From assembly GCF_000235445.1 (NCBI RefSeq), contig NZ_JH378833.1, positions 128,435-192,434 on the forward strand: a DNA stretch of 64,000 bases. Direction: 5' to 3'. Positions 25,858 to 35,270 of this stretch are shown piece after piece. Source of the DNA: Johnsonella ignava ATCC 51276. GTDB lineage: Bacteria > Bacillota > Clostridia > Lachnospirales > Lachnospiraceae. Each line of letters begins with the position of its first letter. The first letter of the stretch is position 1. The notes beneath the pieces are model-generated. The model was not told the DNA's origin. It did not search any database and saw only the letters and a list, made by a program, of their open reading frames with translations. A program made the translations under genes and the position numbers.

Positions 25858-26616
25858 TTAAATATCAATTTCAAGCTCCACCGGACAGTGGTCCGAGCCC
25901 ATTATATCTGTATGTATCCGTGCCTGTTTTATACAGTTTTTCAGTGAATCAGATACCATGAAATAATCAATACGCCAACCTATATTCTTTGACCTGGCAC
26001 CTCCCATATATGACCACCATGAATAAACCCCCTCAAGGTCAGGATAAAGATATCTGAATGAATCCGTAAAGCCCGATGCCTGTACTACAGCCATCTTCTG
26101 TCTTTCTTCATCAGTAAAACCTGCATTCTTACGGTTTGTCTTAGGATTTTTAAGATCTATATCTGCAAAAGCTACATTGAGATCCCCACAGTATATAAGA
26201 GGCTTTTTTTGTGAAAGATTTTTTATATAGTCTAAAAATGCATCCTCCCAATCCATTCTGTATTCAAGTCTTGTAAGCTGCCTCTGTGAATTTGGAGTAT
26301 AGCATGTAAGCATATAATAGTTTTCAAATTCGGCAGTTATTATCCTGCCCTCATTATCATGTTCTTCAATACCCATACCGTAAGTTACTTTGACAGGTTT
26401 ATCCTTTGTAAACATGGCAACTCCGGAATATCCCTTCTTTTGTGCATAATTCCAATAATCATAGTAACCCGGCAGATCAAGTTCAAGCTGACCTTCTGAA
26501 ACCTTTGACTCCTGTATACAGAATATATCTGCATCCATATTCTTAAAAACGTCAAGGAAACCTTTTTCAATACATGCCCTTATCCCGTTTACATTCCATG
26601 ATATCATTTTTTTCAT
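25858..26616 (-). CDS. xth: Exodeoxyribonuclease III (AP endonuclease)
   Basis: 252 residues of the ExoIII/EEP family. Seen: MISWNVNGIRACIEKGF, CIQESKV (metal Glu), GYYDYWNYAQKKGYSGVAMF, YCGDLNVAFADIDLKNPK (catalytic DLN), YSWWSYMGGARSKNIGWRIDYF and the C-terminal SDHCPVELEI catalytic His. Cleaves abasic sites and degrades 3' ends in base-excision repair. Length and start are typical; AAAGGA precedes the ATG. Confidence 0.95.
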   Translation of the reverse strand: MKKMISWNVNGIRACIEKGFLDVFKNMDADIFCIQESKVSEGQLELDLPGYYDYWNYAQKKGYSGVAMFTKDKPVKVTYGMGIEEHDNEGRIITAEFENYYMLTCYTPNSQRQLTRLEYRMDWEDAFLDYIKNLSQKKPLIYCGDLNVAFADIDLKNPKTNRKNAGFTDEERQKMAVVQASGFTDSFRYLYPDLEGVYSWWSYMGGARSKNIGWRIDYFMVSDSLKNCIKQARIHTDIMGSDHCPVELEIDI

Positions 26617-26815
26617 AAATACAAGTTCCTTTCACGAATTTAAACCCAATAAAGATTTTAACTTCAGATTCAAATTTAAAAATCCGAATTCAGCACTATA
26701 TTATCTATAAAGCTTCATATTGTATTTTTTAAAACTTCAGACTATATTTTTTCAAAAATCAGTATGAATCATACGGATTATATTTAATCAAAAACTAAAC
26801 CTCTATATAAAAATA

Positions 26816-28453
26816 TCAATCATCATCAGCTTCACTTTCAGATACCGTGAAAGTAAATCTCTTTCTTGCCATCTCATCAGAATCAAGATATTCATCATAG
26901 GTACTAATCTTGTCAACCAGCTTTCCGCCTATTATCTCCATAATACGATTTGCGGTGGTTTGTACCACCTGATGATCCCTTGATGAAAATATAAGTACAC
27001 CCGGAAATTTAATAAGCCCGTTATTAAGTGCAGTTATAGCTTCCATATCAAGATGGTCGGTAGGCTCATCAAGCATAAGAACATTGGAACCGCTTATCAT
27101 CATTCTTGAAAGCAGACATCTTACCTTTTCACCTCCTGAAAGCACCTTTACTTTCTTTAATCCGTCATCTCCTGCAAAAAGCATTCTGCCTAAAAATCCC
27201 CTTACATAGGTTACATCCTTATTTTCAGAAAACTGTGTAAGCCATTCAACTATAGTCTCATCTCCTGAAAAAATCTTTGAATTATCCTTGGGGAAATAAG
27301 CCTGTGTTGTTGTCAGACCCCATTTATATGAGCCCTCATCAGGTTCAATCTCACCTGAGAGTATTTTAAATAAAAGCGTTTTTGCCTTTTCATTCGGACC
27401 TACAAGTGCAACTTTATCTTCTCTGTTAAGCACGAAACTTATATTATCAAGTACCTTTTCACCGTCAACGGTTTTTGAAATTCCTTCAACGGTAAGCACC
27501 TCATTTCCTATCTCCCTTGACGGACGAAAATCTATATACGGATATTTTCTTGATGAGGGTTTTATATCATCAAGCTCTATTTTTTCAAGCGCTCTTTTTC
27601 TTGAAGTCGCCTGCTTTGATTTTGAAGCATTGGCAGAAAATCTTTGTATAAATTCCTGAAGTTCTTTGATCTTCTCTTCCTTTTTGCGGTTAGCCTCTTT
27701 CATCTGCTTAACCATAAGCTGGCTTGATTCATACCAAAAATCATAGTTTCCGGTATAAAGTTGTATCTTCCCGTAATCTATGTCTGCAATCATAGTACAT
27801 ACTTTATTTAAGAAATATCTGTCATGTGATACTACAATAACTGTATTTTCAAAATTTATCAAAAATTCCTCAAGCCATGCTATAGCATCAAGATCAAGAT
27901 GGTTTGTAGGCTCATCCAGAAGCAGTATGTCGGGATTTCCGAAAAGTGCTCTTGCAAGAAGTACCTTGACCTTTAATGCTCCGTTTAAATCTTTCATAAG
28001 ACCGGAATGATACTCTGTATCAACCCCAAGGCCGTTTAAAAGATTTGCCGCATCGGATTCCGCTTCCCAGCCGTTCATAGCCGCAAATTCCCCTTCAAGC
28101 TCAGCCGCCTTTATACCGTCCTCATCACTAAAATCAGGCTTTGCATAGATCGCATCCTTTTCCTTCATTATCTCATAGAGGCGTTTATTACCCATCATTA
28201 CTGTATCAAGTACAGGATATTCATCATATTTGAAATGATCCTGTTCCAAAAATGACAATCTCTGTCCCGGAGTTATAGCTATATCACCGTTTGTTGACTC
28301 AAGCCTGCCTGCAAGTATCTTTAAAAATGTGGACTTGCCCGCACCGTTGGCTCCTATAAGACCGTAGCAGTTACCTTCGGTAAATTTTATATTTACATCT
28401 TCAAATAAAGCTTTTTTCCCAAGCCTTAATGTAATGCCGTTTGCACTTATCAT
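26816..28453 (-). CDS. ABC-F ATPase (YbiT/YkpA-like)
   Basis: 545 residues, two ABC domains without membrane segments: domain 1 Walker A GANGAGKST and Walker B LLLDEPTNHLD, an arm/linker with coiled coil (KQMKEANRKKEEKIKELQEF), domain 2 LSGGEKVRCLLSRMM and MLDEPTDHLD. The second P-loop is GPNEKAKT, lacking the central Gly, and the first signature is LNGALKVKV instead of LSGGQ; I recall similar degeneration in YbiT-like members, so it need not mean loss of function. ABC-F proteins act at the ribosome. Not clearly an antibiotic-resistance type. AGGAG precedes the ATG. Confidence 0.92.
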   Translation of the reverse strand: MISANGITLRLGKKALFEDVNIKFTEGNCYGLIGANGAGKSTFLKILAGRLESTNGDIAITPGQRLSFLEQDHFKYDEYPVLDTVMMGNKRLYEIMKEKDAIYAKPDFSDEDGIKAAELEGEFAAMNGWEAESDAANLLNGLGVDTEYHSGLMKDLNGALKVKVLLARALFGNPDILLLDEPTNHLDLDAIAWLEEFLINFENTVIVVSHDRYFLNKVCTMIADIDYGKIQLYTGNYDFWYESSQLMVKQMKEANRKKEEKIKELQEFIQRFSANASKSKQATSRKRALEKIELDDIKPSSRKYPYIDFRPSREIGNEVLTVEGISKTVDGEKVLDNISFVLNREDKVALVGPNEKAKTLLFKILSGEIEPDEGSYKWGLTTTQAYFPKDNSKIFSGDETIVEWLTQFSENKDVTYVRGFLGRMLFAGDDGLKKVKVLSGGEKVRCLLSRMMISGSNVLMLDEPTDHLDMEAITALNNGLIKFPGVLIFSSRDHQVVQTTANRIMEIIGGKLVDKISTYDEYLDSDEMARKRFTFTVSESEADDD

Positions 28454-28548
28454 GTGTTTCTCCTGTTATTTTGTATTTGTTTTAGCTTTTCATTTTGCTT
28501 TTTTCCCGGTTTTTTATTTTATTTCAACTTTATTTTATTATTAAAGCT

Positions 28549-28647
28549 CAATATTATGATACAAGTGTCAAAAGTATAAAATTCGATGCAAGCTTGCTTG
28601 CAGGAGAATTTATTATATTCCGGCACTTACATCATATTATATTATTG
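28549..28647. repeat. Palindromic intergenic repeat, copy 2
   Basis: Same element as at 11889-11985: core GATGCAAGCTTGCTTGCA with AATTC/GAATT stems and shoulders ATACAAGTGTCAAAAG and the complementary CGGCACTTACATCAT. Arms fold along about 99 bp. It lies 96 nt upstream of the ABC-F start. The remaining bases of this 317-bp gap hold no gene. Confidence 0.75.
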
Positions 28648-28770
28648 TACAGTAAAAAGGGGACATTTCTGCCCCCGTTGTACATGGTCTATGCTATTGT
28701 ATCCTAAAATTTGTAATTTGCAAAGTACTTTTTAAATTTGTATTTTTTATTTTTATCCGGTTTATATTTA

Positions 28771-29229
28771 TCAGTCTCTATCTTTTTTAAGACCTTTATT
28801 AAGCTTTTGAACTCTTGACTTCCATACAAAGTACTGTACTATCCAGATTATTAAAAATGCAACAACAAACGGACCTGTATACATTAAAAATCCCTTTAAG
28901 CTACGCTGCATCCAACCCATAATATATGCTGCAGGCAGCATTATTACTGCCGCTCCGACAAAGTAAACAAAGCTTTGCTTTGCTATACTCCATGAATCCG
29001 TCTCCCATGCAAGAGAAAGTGCCGCAAACGCCGCCCCCATAAATCCGCATACAATTGTTTGTACAATTACAGCTGACAACTCACTGCCCATAGCTTCCGC
29101 CAGCCTCTGAGTAACACTGTAATAAGACCCTTTTCCTATAATCACTGAAATAATAATTGTAATCACATATCCTATACTTATGCCTATAGGAAAACCTATT
29201 AATGCTCTTTGTATAATATTTTTTTTCAT
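28771..29229 (-). CDS. DUF3021 family membrane protein
   Basis: About 152 residues with four predicted membrane helices (GFPIGISIGYVITIIISVI; VIVQTIVCGFMGAAFAAL; FVYFVGAAVIMLPAAYIMG; GPFVVAFLIIWIVQYFVW) and a charged tail. DUF3021 proteins are encoded next to LytTR regulators and are thought to inhibit or sense for them. Here the gene follows the LytTR gene by about 10 nt. Start ATG 29229 has GAGGTGAGG just upstream; an in-frame GTG at 29238 is less likely. Confidence 0.85.
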   Translation of the reverse strand: MKKNIIQRALIGFPIGISIGYVITIIISVIIGKGSYYSVTQRLAEAMGSELSAVIVQTIVCGFMGAAFAALSLAWETDSWSIAKQSFVYFVGAAVIMLPAAYIMGWMQRSLKGFLMYTGPFVVAFLIIWIVQYFVWKSRVQKLNKGLKKDRD

Positions 29230-29239
29230 TTTCCTCACC

Positions 29240-29680
29240 TCATATTCCTAAAACTTGCTTGATTTTGGCTACATATCGCCTTGAAACATAGGTAGTTGCA
29301 CCATTTGTCAGCATAACGCATATTATGCCTGAAAAGCTGAGATCAAAGCCCTTAACTTTTTTTAAATTGATAATTTCTGAATTTGAAATCCGTACAAAGC
29401 TGCTTTTATCAAGTCTTTCTTCAAGCTCATACAGACGCAGGCGAATTACATATTTTCCTTGCTTTGTTGCGGCAATTACTTTTCCCGAATCTGTAAATAT
29501 ATGAACTATGTCATCTTCATCCAGTATTTCCACAAAATCATCTTTAAATCCCACAAGCATCCGCGGCGTTTCCTGTGAAATTTTTCTAATCAGAGCCTTT
29601 ATATCCTGTGTTATCTTACTGCATATCAAAATAACCTCAGGCTCTTTGCATGAACTGTCAAGTTTAAGTTCAATCTTCAT
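29240..29680 (-). CDS. LytTR-family DNA-binding regulator
   Basis: 146 residues with no receiver domain. The C-terminal LytTR domain (about residues 45-146) shows FKDDFVEILDEDDIVHIFTDSGKVIAATKQGKYVIRLRLYELEERLDKSSFVRISNSEIINLKKVKGF, the usual ten-strand DNA-binding pattern. It heads a two-gene unit with the DUF3021 membrane partner, so membrane-controlled regulation of itself or of a nearby transporter is likely. GGAGG precedes the ATG. Confidence 0.9.
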   Translation of the reverse strand: MKIELKLDSSCKEPEVILICSKITQDIKALIRKISQETPRMLVGFKDDFVEILDEDDIVHIFTDSGKVIAATKQGKYVIRLRLYELEERLDKSSFVRISNSEIINLKKVKGFDLSFSGIICVMLTNGATTYVSRRYVAKIKQVLGI

Positions 29681-29799
29681 CTTTTACCTCCTCCCTATGG
29701 TTTATAGTATATGGATTTTAAATTTGTTTTCAACCGTTTTCCTCTACATGGTCGTATTTCACTCTTAACCGGTATTTAATTTTTTATAATAAAAAATAA

Positions 29800-29820
29800 G
29801 GGAGCAAAATCCCAGCCCCC
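29800..29820 (-). terminator. Terminator of the gene at 29.9-30.6 kb
   Basis: Minus strand GGGGGC, 9-nt loop, GCTCCC (one G-U pair), then TTATTTTTTATT. Confidence 0.7.
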
Positions 29821-29929
29821 ATTTGTATTTATAACAATTCAATAAGTTTACTTTATAGCACTAACTCCCGCTGCAGTAACATAATCTCCGTAAGCTTATT
29901 CATTATTTTATACTTTATACTCCTGCGAA

Positions 29930-30610
29930 TCAGTCAAAAGTCTTTCGATAGTCATCAAATAAACAATAAAACTTTTCAAGTGCTTCTTCCTTATTTTCAG
30001 ATTTAAACTCTAAAATTTTAAGCCAGCTGACATTTTCTTTAATATTATAAACCTGCCTTACAAAATTTGTAAAATTATGAGTCAAACCCTCAAACGGATG
30101 TTCTTTAGCTATGCCATGTATTATTAACTCCGCTTTTATAAAACCTTTTATAAAAAAATACATACGTTCGACATCCTTGGTTCCAAGCCACATTCCGGGC
30201 CTTTCCCGCATATTTTCTATATGTGAACAAAGCAGATCGGGCTTTATCCCTTTTTCCTGCTTAGCATAGGATACGGCACCATTATCCTCCATAGAAAATA
30301 TCTCTTTATTATTCTCGTTTATAAAAGAATCAAGTTCATAGTAAAATCTTTTAAAAGCTGATTTATCATCTGCCGTTATCCATCTTAAGGCGGTTATCCA
30401 TTGTATAGTTTCTAAAGCAATATTATGTCTTTTTTTAACAAAATCGCTGAACTCTTTACCGACAATATCGTCATTTATCTTATATACCGCTTCAGCCGCT
30501 GAAAATCCGATAATATAAGAAACCAATCTTTCAAGATCCGCTTCACCCTCCATATATTCTAAAGGATTTGCTTTTATTTCGTATAATTCTTTTACTAACA
30601 TACTGTTCAT
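29930..30610 (-). CDS. Unknown protein with two related halves
   Basis: 226 residues; function not recognised. The chain repeats itself: half 1 (ANPLEYMEGEADLERLVSYIIGFSAAEAVY ... FSDFVKKRHNI ... AFKRFYYELDSF) aligns with half 2 (ERPGMWLGTKDVERMYFFIKGFIKAELII ... FTNFVRQVYNI ... ALEKFYCLFDDY). Each half has a P-(G/L)-x-(W/Y)-(L/M)-x-G turn, a G-(F/Y)-x-x-A helix, an F-x-x-F-V segment, and an aromatic C-terminal helix. No signal peptide or membrane helix. Small acidic-basic proteins of this sort can be immunity proteins, but no toxin lies nearby. AGGAG precedes the ATG, and a terminator follows. Confidence 0.7.
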   Translation of the reverse strand: MNSMLVKELYEIKANPLEYMEGEADLERLVSYIIGFSAAEAVYKINDDIVGKEFSDFVKKRHNIALETIQWITALRWITADDKSAFKRFYYELDSFINENNKEIFSMEDNGAVSYAKQEKGIKPDLLCSHIENMRERPGMWLGTKDVERMYFFIKGFIKAELIIHGIAKEHPFEGLTHNFTNFVRQVYNIKENVSWLKILEFKSENKEEALEKFYCLFDDYRKTFD

Positions 30611-30915
30611 AACTGTATTCTCCTAAAATTATATTTCACTTTATAACACTTTCTGGTCTATTATCATCTGCTACTTTTTCCGAAATGTCATATCTCAAAC
30701 TTTTATTTGATATGCTAAGTTTATTCTTTATTGATAGCATAGTATCAATATTGTCGCTTTTTATCAATGCTAATCTTTTAAAAATTTATACAATTTCATT
30801 TATATTCACTAAATTTATGCTGACTTATTGCAAATTAATCCTTAAAATATACTCAAAATAAAGAAAGATTTTACTACTTTAATATCAAAATTTAAATATT
30901 AAAAAATCACTATAT
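30611..30915. other. Intergenic region
   Basis: About 300 AT-rich bases. A small inverted repeat TTGATA-N6-TATCAA at 30731-30748 could be an operator for the minus-strand gene that starts at 30610. Nothing else was recognised. Confidence 0.35.
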
Positions 30916-30965
30916 AAAAAGAACTCCTGTTTTTAACTGCAATAAATTTAAACAAGAGTTCTTTT
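30916..30965 (-). terminator. Terminator of the deacetylase gene
   Basis: AAAAAGAACTC and GAGTTCTTTT with further TGTTT/AAACA pairing, 52 nt past the stop at 31017; A/T runs on both sides. Confidence 0.85.
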
Positions 30966-31016
30966 ATATAATACAAAATTATTAAAATTTATTTTAATAC
31001 AATTTTAAATCTGAAA

Positions 31017-32246
31017 TTATTTCCTAAATGCGCCATAGCTTTTACCTGTATGCAGACCGCCTCTATAGCTGGCAAGCTCAGTTACCGTAACAAGCTGATA
31101 TCCTCTTTTTACAAGCTCCGGAATTATAGTTTCAGAAGCATCCGCTGTAGGACCGTATATATCATGCATAAGAATTACATCTCCGTCCTTTACATGATTA
31201 AGCACCGCATTTATTGTGCTGCTTGCATTCTTAGTCTTCCAATCAAGAGTATCTATAGACCAAAGTATCGCCGGTTTACCTATTGTATTAAGCACGGAAG
31301 CATTTTTTGCCCCGTAAGGAGGTCTTACAAGTGAAGGCGAGGTGCCTGTAACCTCTATGACCTTTTGGTCGGTACTTGATATTGTACTTTTTATAGCCTC
31401 AGCTGAAAGCTTTGTAAGATTTTCATGCTTATATGTATGGTTTCCTATCTCACAGCCCATATCAAATGCCCGCTTCATAATTGTAGCATTTCTTCCATGT
31501 ACATTGCTGCCTACAACAAAAAATGTCGCTCTGCCTCCGACTGCTTCAAGAGCATTTAATATTCTGTTGGTTACAGGAGCATTTGGACCGTCATCATATG
31601 TAAGTGCCACCATAGGTCTGTTTGGATCTATATTTCTTCCCGACTGATTTTGAGGAGCGGCATTATTTTGAATCTCTTCAGGAACTCCGCCGTCTTTCGG
31701 CATAATCGCCACCCTTACGGCATCTATATGTGTTCCCACTCCGTCAGTGCCTGCAGTCTCACCGTTTTTTACCCAATCCGTCCAGGTTCCTGATTGATAA
31801 ACCCTTGTATATATATCATATTTTGCTTCAAGTTCACCGTTCAGCCTTACCTTTAATGCCTCAATAGGGGCTCCGCTTCCGGGAAAGCCTGTTTCCGCAC
31901 CTGCCTCAGCCCATTCAAGCCATCCGCTTCCGCTTGAATTTATCTGATACTGCACAGTTCCCGACATTCCTTCAGGCTGCTTTTCAAGACTTATCTTTAT
32001 TGCAGTAGGAAATACATTTTTATATGAAAGCACATGATTATCACTAATCCAGTTGCTCCAACCTATTGTATTATCAAAATGCCCGCTGTAAACGGCACCG
32101 AAGCCGTCCACCTGTGCCTGTACGTCTGTACCGTAAGTACAGGAACATGTAGCAAGTCCCAGTAAAAATATAATTGAAAGTCCAACTATCCTCAATAAGT
32201 TTTCCTTTAAAACTCCTAACAAATTTCTTTTTATGATATAGTACAT
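31017..32246 (-). CDS. Polysaccharide deacetylase with ChW repeats
   Basis: 409 residues. The N-terminus has a membrane helix (IVGLSIIFLLGLATCSC) that may be a signal or lipoprotein anchor. Three clostridial hydrophobic W (ChW) repeats follow (GWSNWISDN; GWLEWAEAGAETGFPG; WTDWVKNGETAGTDG, each ending in an I-x-A-x-x-x-x-x strand), then a NodB domain from about residue 210: ALTYDDGPN (catalytic/metal Asp), HTYKHENL (H-x4-H), RPPYGAKN and DVILMHDIYG. Such enzymes deacetylate peptidoglycan or a surface polysaccharide. The ChW repeats probably bind the cell surface. AAAGGTG precedes the ATG. Confidence 0.93.
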   Translation of the reverse strand: MYYIIKRNLLGVLKENLLRIVGLSIIFLLGLATCSCTYGTDVQAQVDGFGAVYSGHFDNTIGWSNWISDNHVLSYKNVFPTAIKISLEKQPEGMSGTVQYQINSSGSGWLEWAEAGAETGFPGSGAPIEALKVRLNGELEAKYDIYTRVYQSGTWTDWVKNGETAGTDGVGTHIDAVRVAIMPKDGGVPEEIQNNAAPQNQSGRNIDPNRPMVALTYDDGPNAPVTNRILNALEAVGGRATFFVVGSNVHGRNATIMKRAFDMGCEIGNHTYKHENLTKLSAEAIKSTISSTDQKVIEVTGTSPSLVRPPYGAKNASVLNTIGKPAILWSIDTLDWKTKNASSTINAVLNHVKDGDVILMHDIYGPTADASETIIPELVKRGYQLVTVTELASYRGGLHTGKSYGAFRK

Positions 32247-32509
32247 ATCATTTCACCTTTCTAAAATATAATAACTTTTATGTCGGATATTACCGAAACA
32301 TATATCGTGAGTATATAATAGCATAAACAAATAATAAAGAATAGACTCTATATCATTACTATATCTTACATTACTCTTACAAAACCGAGGCCCGTTAATT
32401 TAGACAAATATTTTATATAAGCACTCTCACATAGTTTGAAGCTTCAAAAGAAAAGCATATAATAACTCTTTCATCACACATTCTTATCCAAATAAATTTA
32501 TCAATCCTA

Positions 32510-32538
32510 TTGACAATATCATAATATTGATATATCAT
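32510..32538 (+). promoter_or_regulatory. Promoter and operator-like palindrome of the PadR operon
   Basis: TTGACA (32510-32515), 17-nt spacer, TATCAT (32533-32538). The spacer begins and ends with the inverted repeat ATATCA-N6-TGATAT, so a bound dimer would block polymerase. PadR proteins often repress their own operon; the match is inference. Confidence 0.65.
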
Positions 32539-32628
32539 AATTATATACTATATTTATTTTATAATATACTACTTTTATAGATTATAAATATAGAACCTTA
32601 ATCCAAAAATAAGAAAGGCGGTTATACA

Positions 32629-33177
32629 ATGTCATTATCACACGGTATTTTAGGCTTTTTATCCTATGGAAATATGACCGGCTATGATCTTGCAAAAGTA
32701 TTCAATTCATCAGTCAATTTTTTCTGGTGTGCACAAAACAGCCATATATATCTTGAATTAAATAAACTTGAAAAGCAAGGTTATGTAAGTTGTGAACATA
32801 TAATACAAAGCGATAAGCCGAATAAAAAACTTTATCATATAACTGAAAGCGGAAAAGAAGAATTTTTAAATTGGCTTTCAAAGGATTCATCAGAGACTGT
32901 TGAAAAAAATAAAAATGCATTTTTACTTAAGTTGTTTTTCTCAGGGGAAATGAAGCCTGAGGAAAGTATAAAAATCCTTAAAAAGTTTATAGATGACTGT
33001 CAAAAGTATTCTGACAGAATGTCATCAATACCTGAAAATATATCTAAAAACAGAGATGGTATTGAAGATTATAAGATATTATATTGGGAAATGACGGCAG
33101 ACTTCGGATACAGCTATATAAACTTATGTATAGAATGGGCAAAAAGATGTATACAGAAATTAGAGGTATATAAATGA
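32629..33177 (+). CDS. PadR-family transcriptional regulator
   Basis: 182 residues: N-terminal winged helix (SHGILGFLSYGNMTGYDLAKVFNSSVNFFWCAQNSHIYLELNKLEKQGYVSCE) and a C-terminal helical dimer domain of the Vir_act_alpha_C type. It is a repressor that usually responds to phenolics, drugs or redox ligands. The stop codon overlaps the start of the flavoprotein by 4 nt (ATGA), so regulator and enzyme form a translationally coupled pair. GAAAGGCGG precedes the ATG. Confidence 0.93.
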   Translation: MSLSHGILGFLSYGNMTGYDLAKVFNSSVNFFWCAQNSHIYLELNKLEKQGYVSCEHIIQSDKPNKKLYHITESGKEEFLNWLSKDSSETVEKNKNAFLLKLFFSGEMKPEESIKILKKFIDDCQKYSDRMSSIPENISKNRDGIEDYKILYWEMTADFGYSYINLCIEWAKRCIQKLEVYK

Positions 33178-35000
33178 AAGATGTTTTAACTGCAAATAAT
33201 TTACATGCTAATACAAAAGCTGCTGATAATACCGGATTAAATCCTGCTTTAAAAGTCCTTTTACTAAACGGAAGCCCCAAGGTTGAAAAAAGCAATTCAC
33301 TGCATCTTGCAAAGGCATTTTGTAATGGCATAAAAGAAACCTGTAAAGCCGACATCACTCAGCTTGATGTATACAGGTTGAATATAAAAGACTGTCTGGG
33401 CTGTTTCCACTGCTGGAGCAAAACTCCCGGTATATGCTGCATACATGACGATATGGAATATGTACTGGCAAAAATACTTGAGTCCGATATTATAATATGG
33501 AGCTTTCCGCTTTATTATTTCGGTATACCTTCAAAACTCAAGGCACTTATGGACAGACAACTGCCGCTCAATCTTCCGTTTATGGAAAAGGATTCTCCAA
33601 GCGGAGCCCATCCTCACCGCTATGATATGTCGTCAAAAAAATATGTTTTTACATCAACCTGCGGTTTCTTCACTGCACAGGGCAATTACCTTGCTGTAGA
33701 TGAACAGATAAATCATATGTGCGGGCAAAATACCTTTACCTCAATATACTGCGGTCAGGGCGAACTTTTTAATGTGCCTCAGCTAAAAAAAAGAACTGAT
33801 GAATACCTGTCCTATGTACAAAAAGCAGGTATGGAATTTATTACATATACAGCCATAAGTACATCTACAAGAAAAAAGCTTGATGAGCTTCTTCTTCCCA
33901 GACAAATGTATGAAAGCATGGCTGATGCCAGCTGGGGGATAGATAAAGGCAATATTAATGCAAAATCATTTACCGGTGCCTCGCCGATTTCAGCTCTAAA
34001 AGGCACAAGCCCGGAGCATGTAACTTCGACATCAGGCTCAGACACAAATACAGATAAAAAAAGCTTAAATCAAAATATTAAACCTGCTAAAAGCCGGTCC
34101 GAACACTCCGGTAAAGGACTTATATTTACTAAACAAATGTCAGCATTATACAATCCCTCATCATGGACTAAGGATATGGTACTTGAATTTAACTATACGG
34201 ATATAAATGAAAAATATCAGATACTTTTAAAAAATAACGGATATAAGGTGATTGACAGTGATTTTGTAAAAGCAGATACTATAATCGAAACTCCGCTTGA
34301 TGTATGGCAAAAAATAGGACTCGGCGAACTTGACGGACAAGAGGCGCTTATGCAGCATCTTTTTAGCGTAAAAGGTGATTTTTCAGTTATGATGAACTGG
34401 GATAAATATTTCGGCATAGGAACTGATGAAGGTAAAAAACCTGATAAATACAGCGAATCAAAAGCTTCAAATATGAATCTGCTGCTCATTCCATGGATTT
34501 TTATATGGATATTCTTATCAATAAATCCTTATGCAGGCGGTATTTCAGGTATCCTTTTATGTTCCGTTATCCCCTTTGCATATATAAAATACAGGGGAAC
34601 TCTATTTGAATATATAAGTATATTCTCAGTTTCCGCACTCTGTATTATGGCAATTACAGGAAAACCTCTGATTTATATAATCCCCCTTTCTTATATGATT
34701 TTTGGAATTATATGGACTGCCAGCACATTTAATAAAATCCCGCTCACCGCATATTATTCAAATAATGATTTTGGAGGTATAAAAGCCTTTAAAAATCCCC
34801 TCTTTATAAAAACAAACAGGATACTTACAGCCGCATGGGGAATTTTATATCTTATAACACCCATATGGACCTATTTCCTTATTTTATCGGGTATAGGAGC
34901 ATGGATAGGAGCGTTAAATTCAATACTCCCGGTATTTATGGGATTTTTTACAAACTGGTTCAAAAACTGGTATCCGGCTTACTACGCTTCAAAGGGATAG
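33174..35000 (+). CDS. Three-part flavoprotein: flavodoxin-fold reductase, SCP2-like, membrane domain
   Basis: 608 residues. Residues 25-230 are an NADPH-dependent FMN reductase / flavodoxin-like fold (LLLNGSPKVEKSNS; DCLGCFHCWSKTPGICCIHDDM; SFPLYYFGIPSKLKALMDR). After a variable Ser/Lys/Asn-rich linker (about 265-315), residues 320-415 resemble an SCP2 sterol-carrier domain (DMVLEFNYTDINEKYQILLKNNGYKV ... TIIETPLDVWQKIGLGELDGQEALMQHLFSVKGDFSVMM). Residues 440-600 form five or six membrane helices. The combination suggests reduction of a lipid-like or hydrophobic substrate at the membrane. Coupled to PadR by a 4-nt overlap and ended by a terminator. Confidence 0.85.
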   Translation: MKDVLTANNLHANTKAADNTGLNPALKVLLLNGSPKVEKSNSLHLAKAFCNGIKETCKADITQLDVYRLNIKDCLGCFHCWSKTPGICCIHDDMEYVLAKILESDIIIWSFPLYYFGIPSKLKALMDRQLPLNLPFMEKDSPSGAHPHRYDMSSKKYVFTSTCGFFTAQGNYLAVDEQINHMCGQNTFTSIYCGQGELFNVPQLKKRTDEYLSYVQKAGMEFITYTAISTSTRKKLDELLLPRQMYESMADASWGIDKGNINAKSFTGASPISALKGTSPEHVTSTSGSDTNTDKKSLNQNIKPAKSRSEHSGKGLIFTKQMSALYNPSSWTKDMVLEFNYTDINEKYQILLKNNGYKVIDSDFVKADTIIETPLDVWQKIGLGELDGQEALMQHLFSVKGDFSVMMNWDKYFGIGTDEGKKPDKYSESKASNMNLLLIPWIFIWIFLSINPYAGGISGILLCSVIPFAYIKYRGTLFEYISIFSVSALCIMAITGKPLIYIIPLSYMIFGIIWTASTFNKIPLTAYYSNNDFGGIKAFKNPLFIKTNRILTAAWGILYLITPIWTYFLILSGIGAWIGALNSILPVFMGFFTNWFKNWYPAYYASKG

Positions 35001-35174
35001 ACATGGCTGTTTTATAATATTATACTGTATAGCTGCTATTTCTTAAATAAGATGTGTATGGACGGCACTGCAATTTTTACATAGGATTTCACAAAACTGC
35101 TTTTTCAAAATAGACTGAAATTTCTAAAAATTCTAATTGGCTTAATAGATTAAAGCCTAAGACTAAATCCTATA

Positions 35175-35217
35175 AAAAAACTCCTAAATTCGGATATTTC
35201 CGGTTTAGGAGTTTTTT
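35175..35217. terminator. Bidirectional terminator
   Basis: AAAAAACTCCTAAA (35175-35188) and TTTAGGAGTTTTTT (35204-35217), perfect 14-bp stem, between the flavoprotein and the convergent permease gene. Confidence 0.9.
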
Positions 35218-35270
35218 AAATTCAAAAATTGTTAAAGTTGCTGAATATAAATATAAAATCAGTATAAAGC

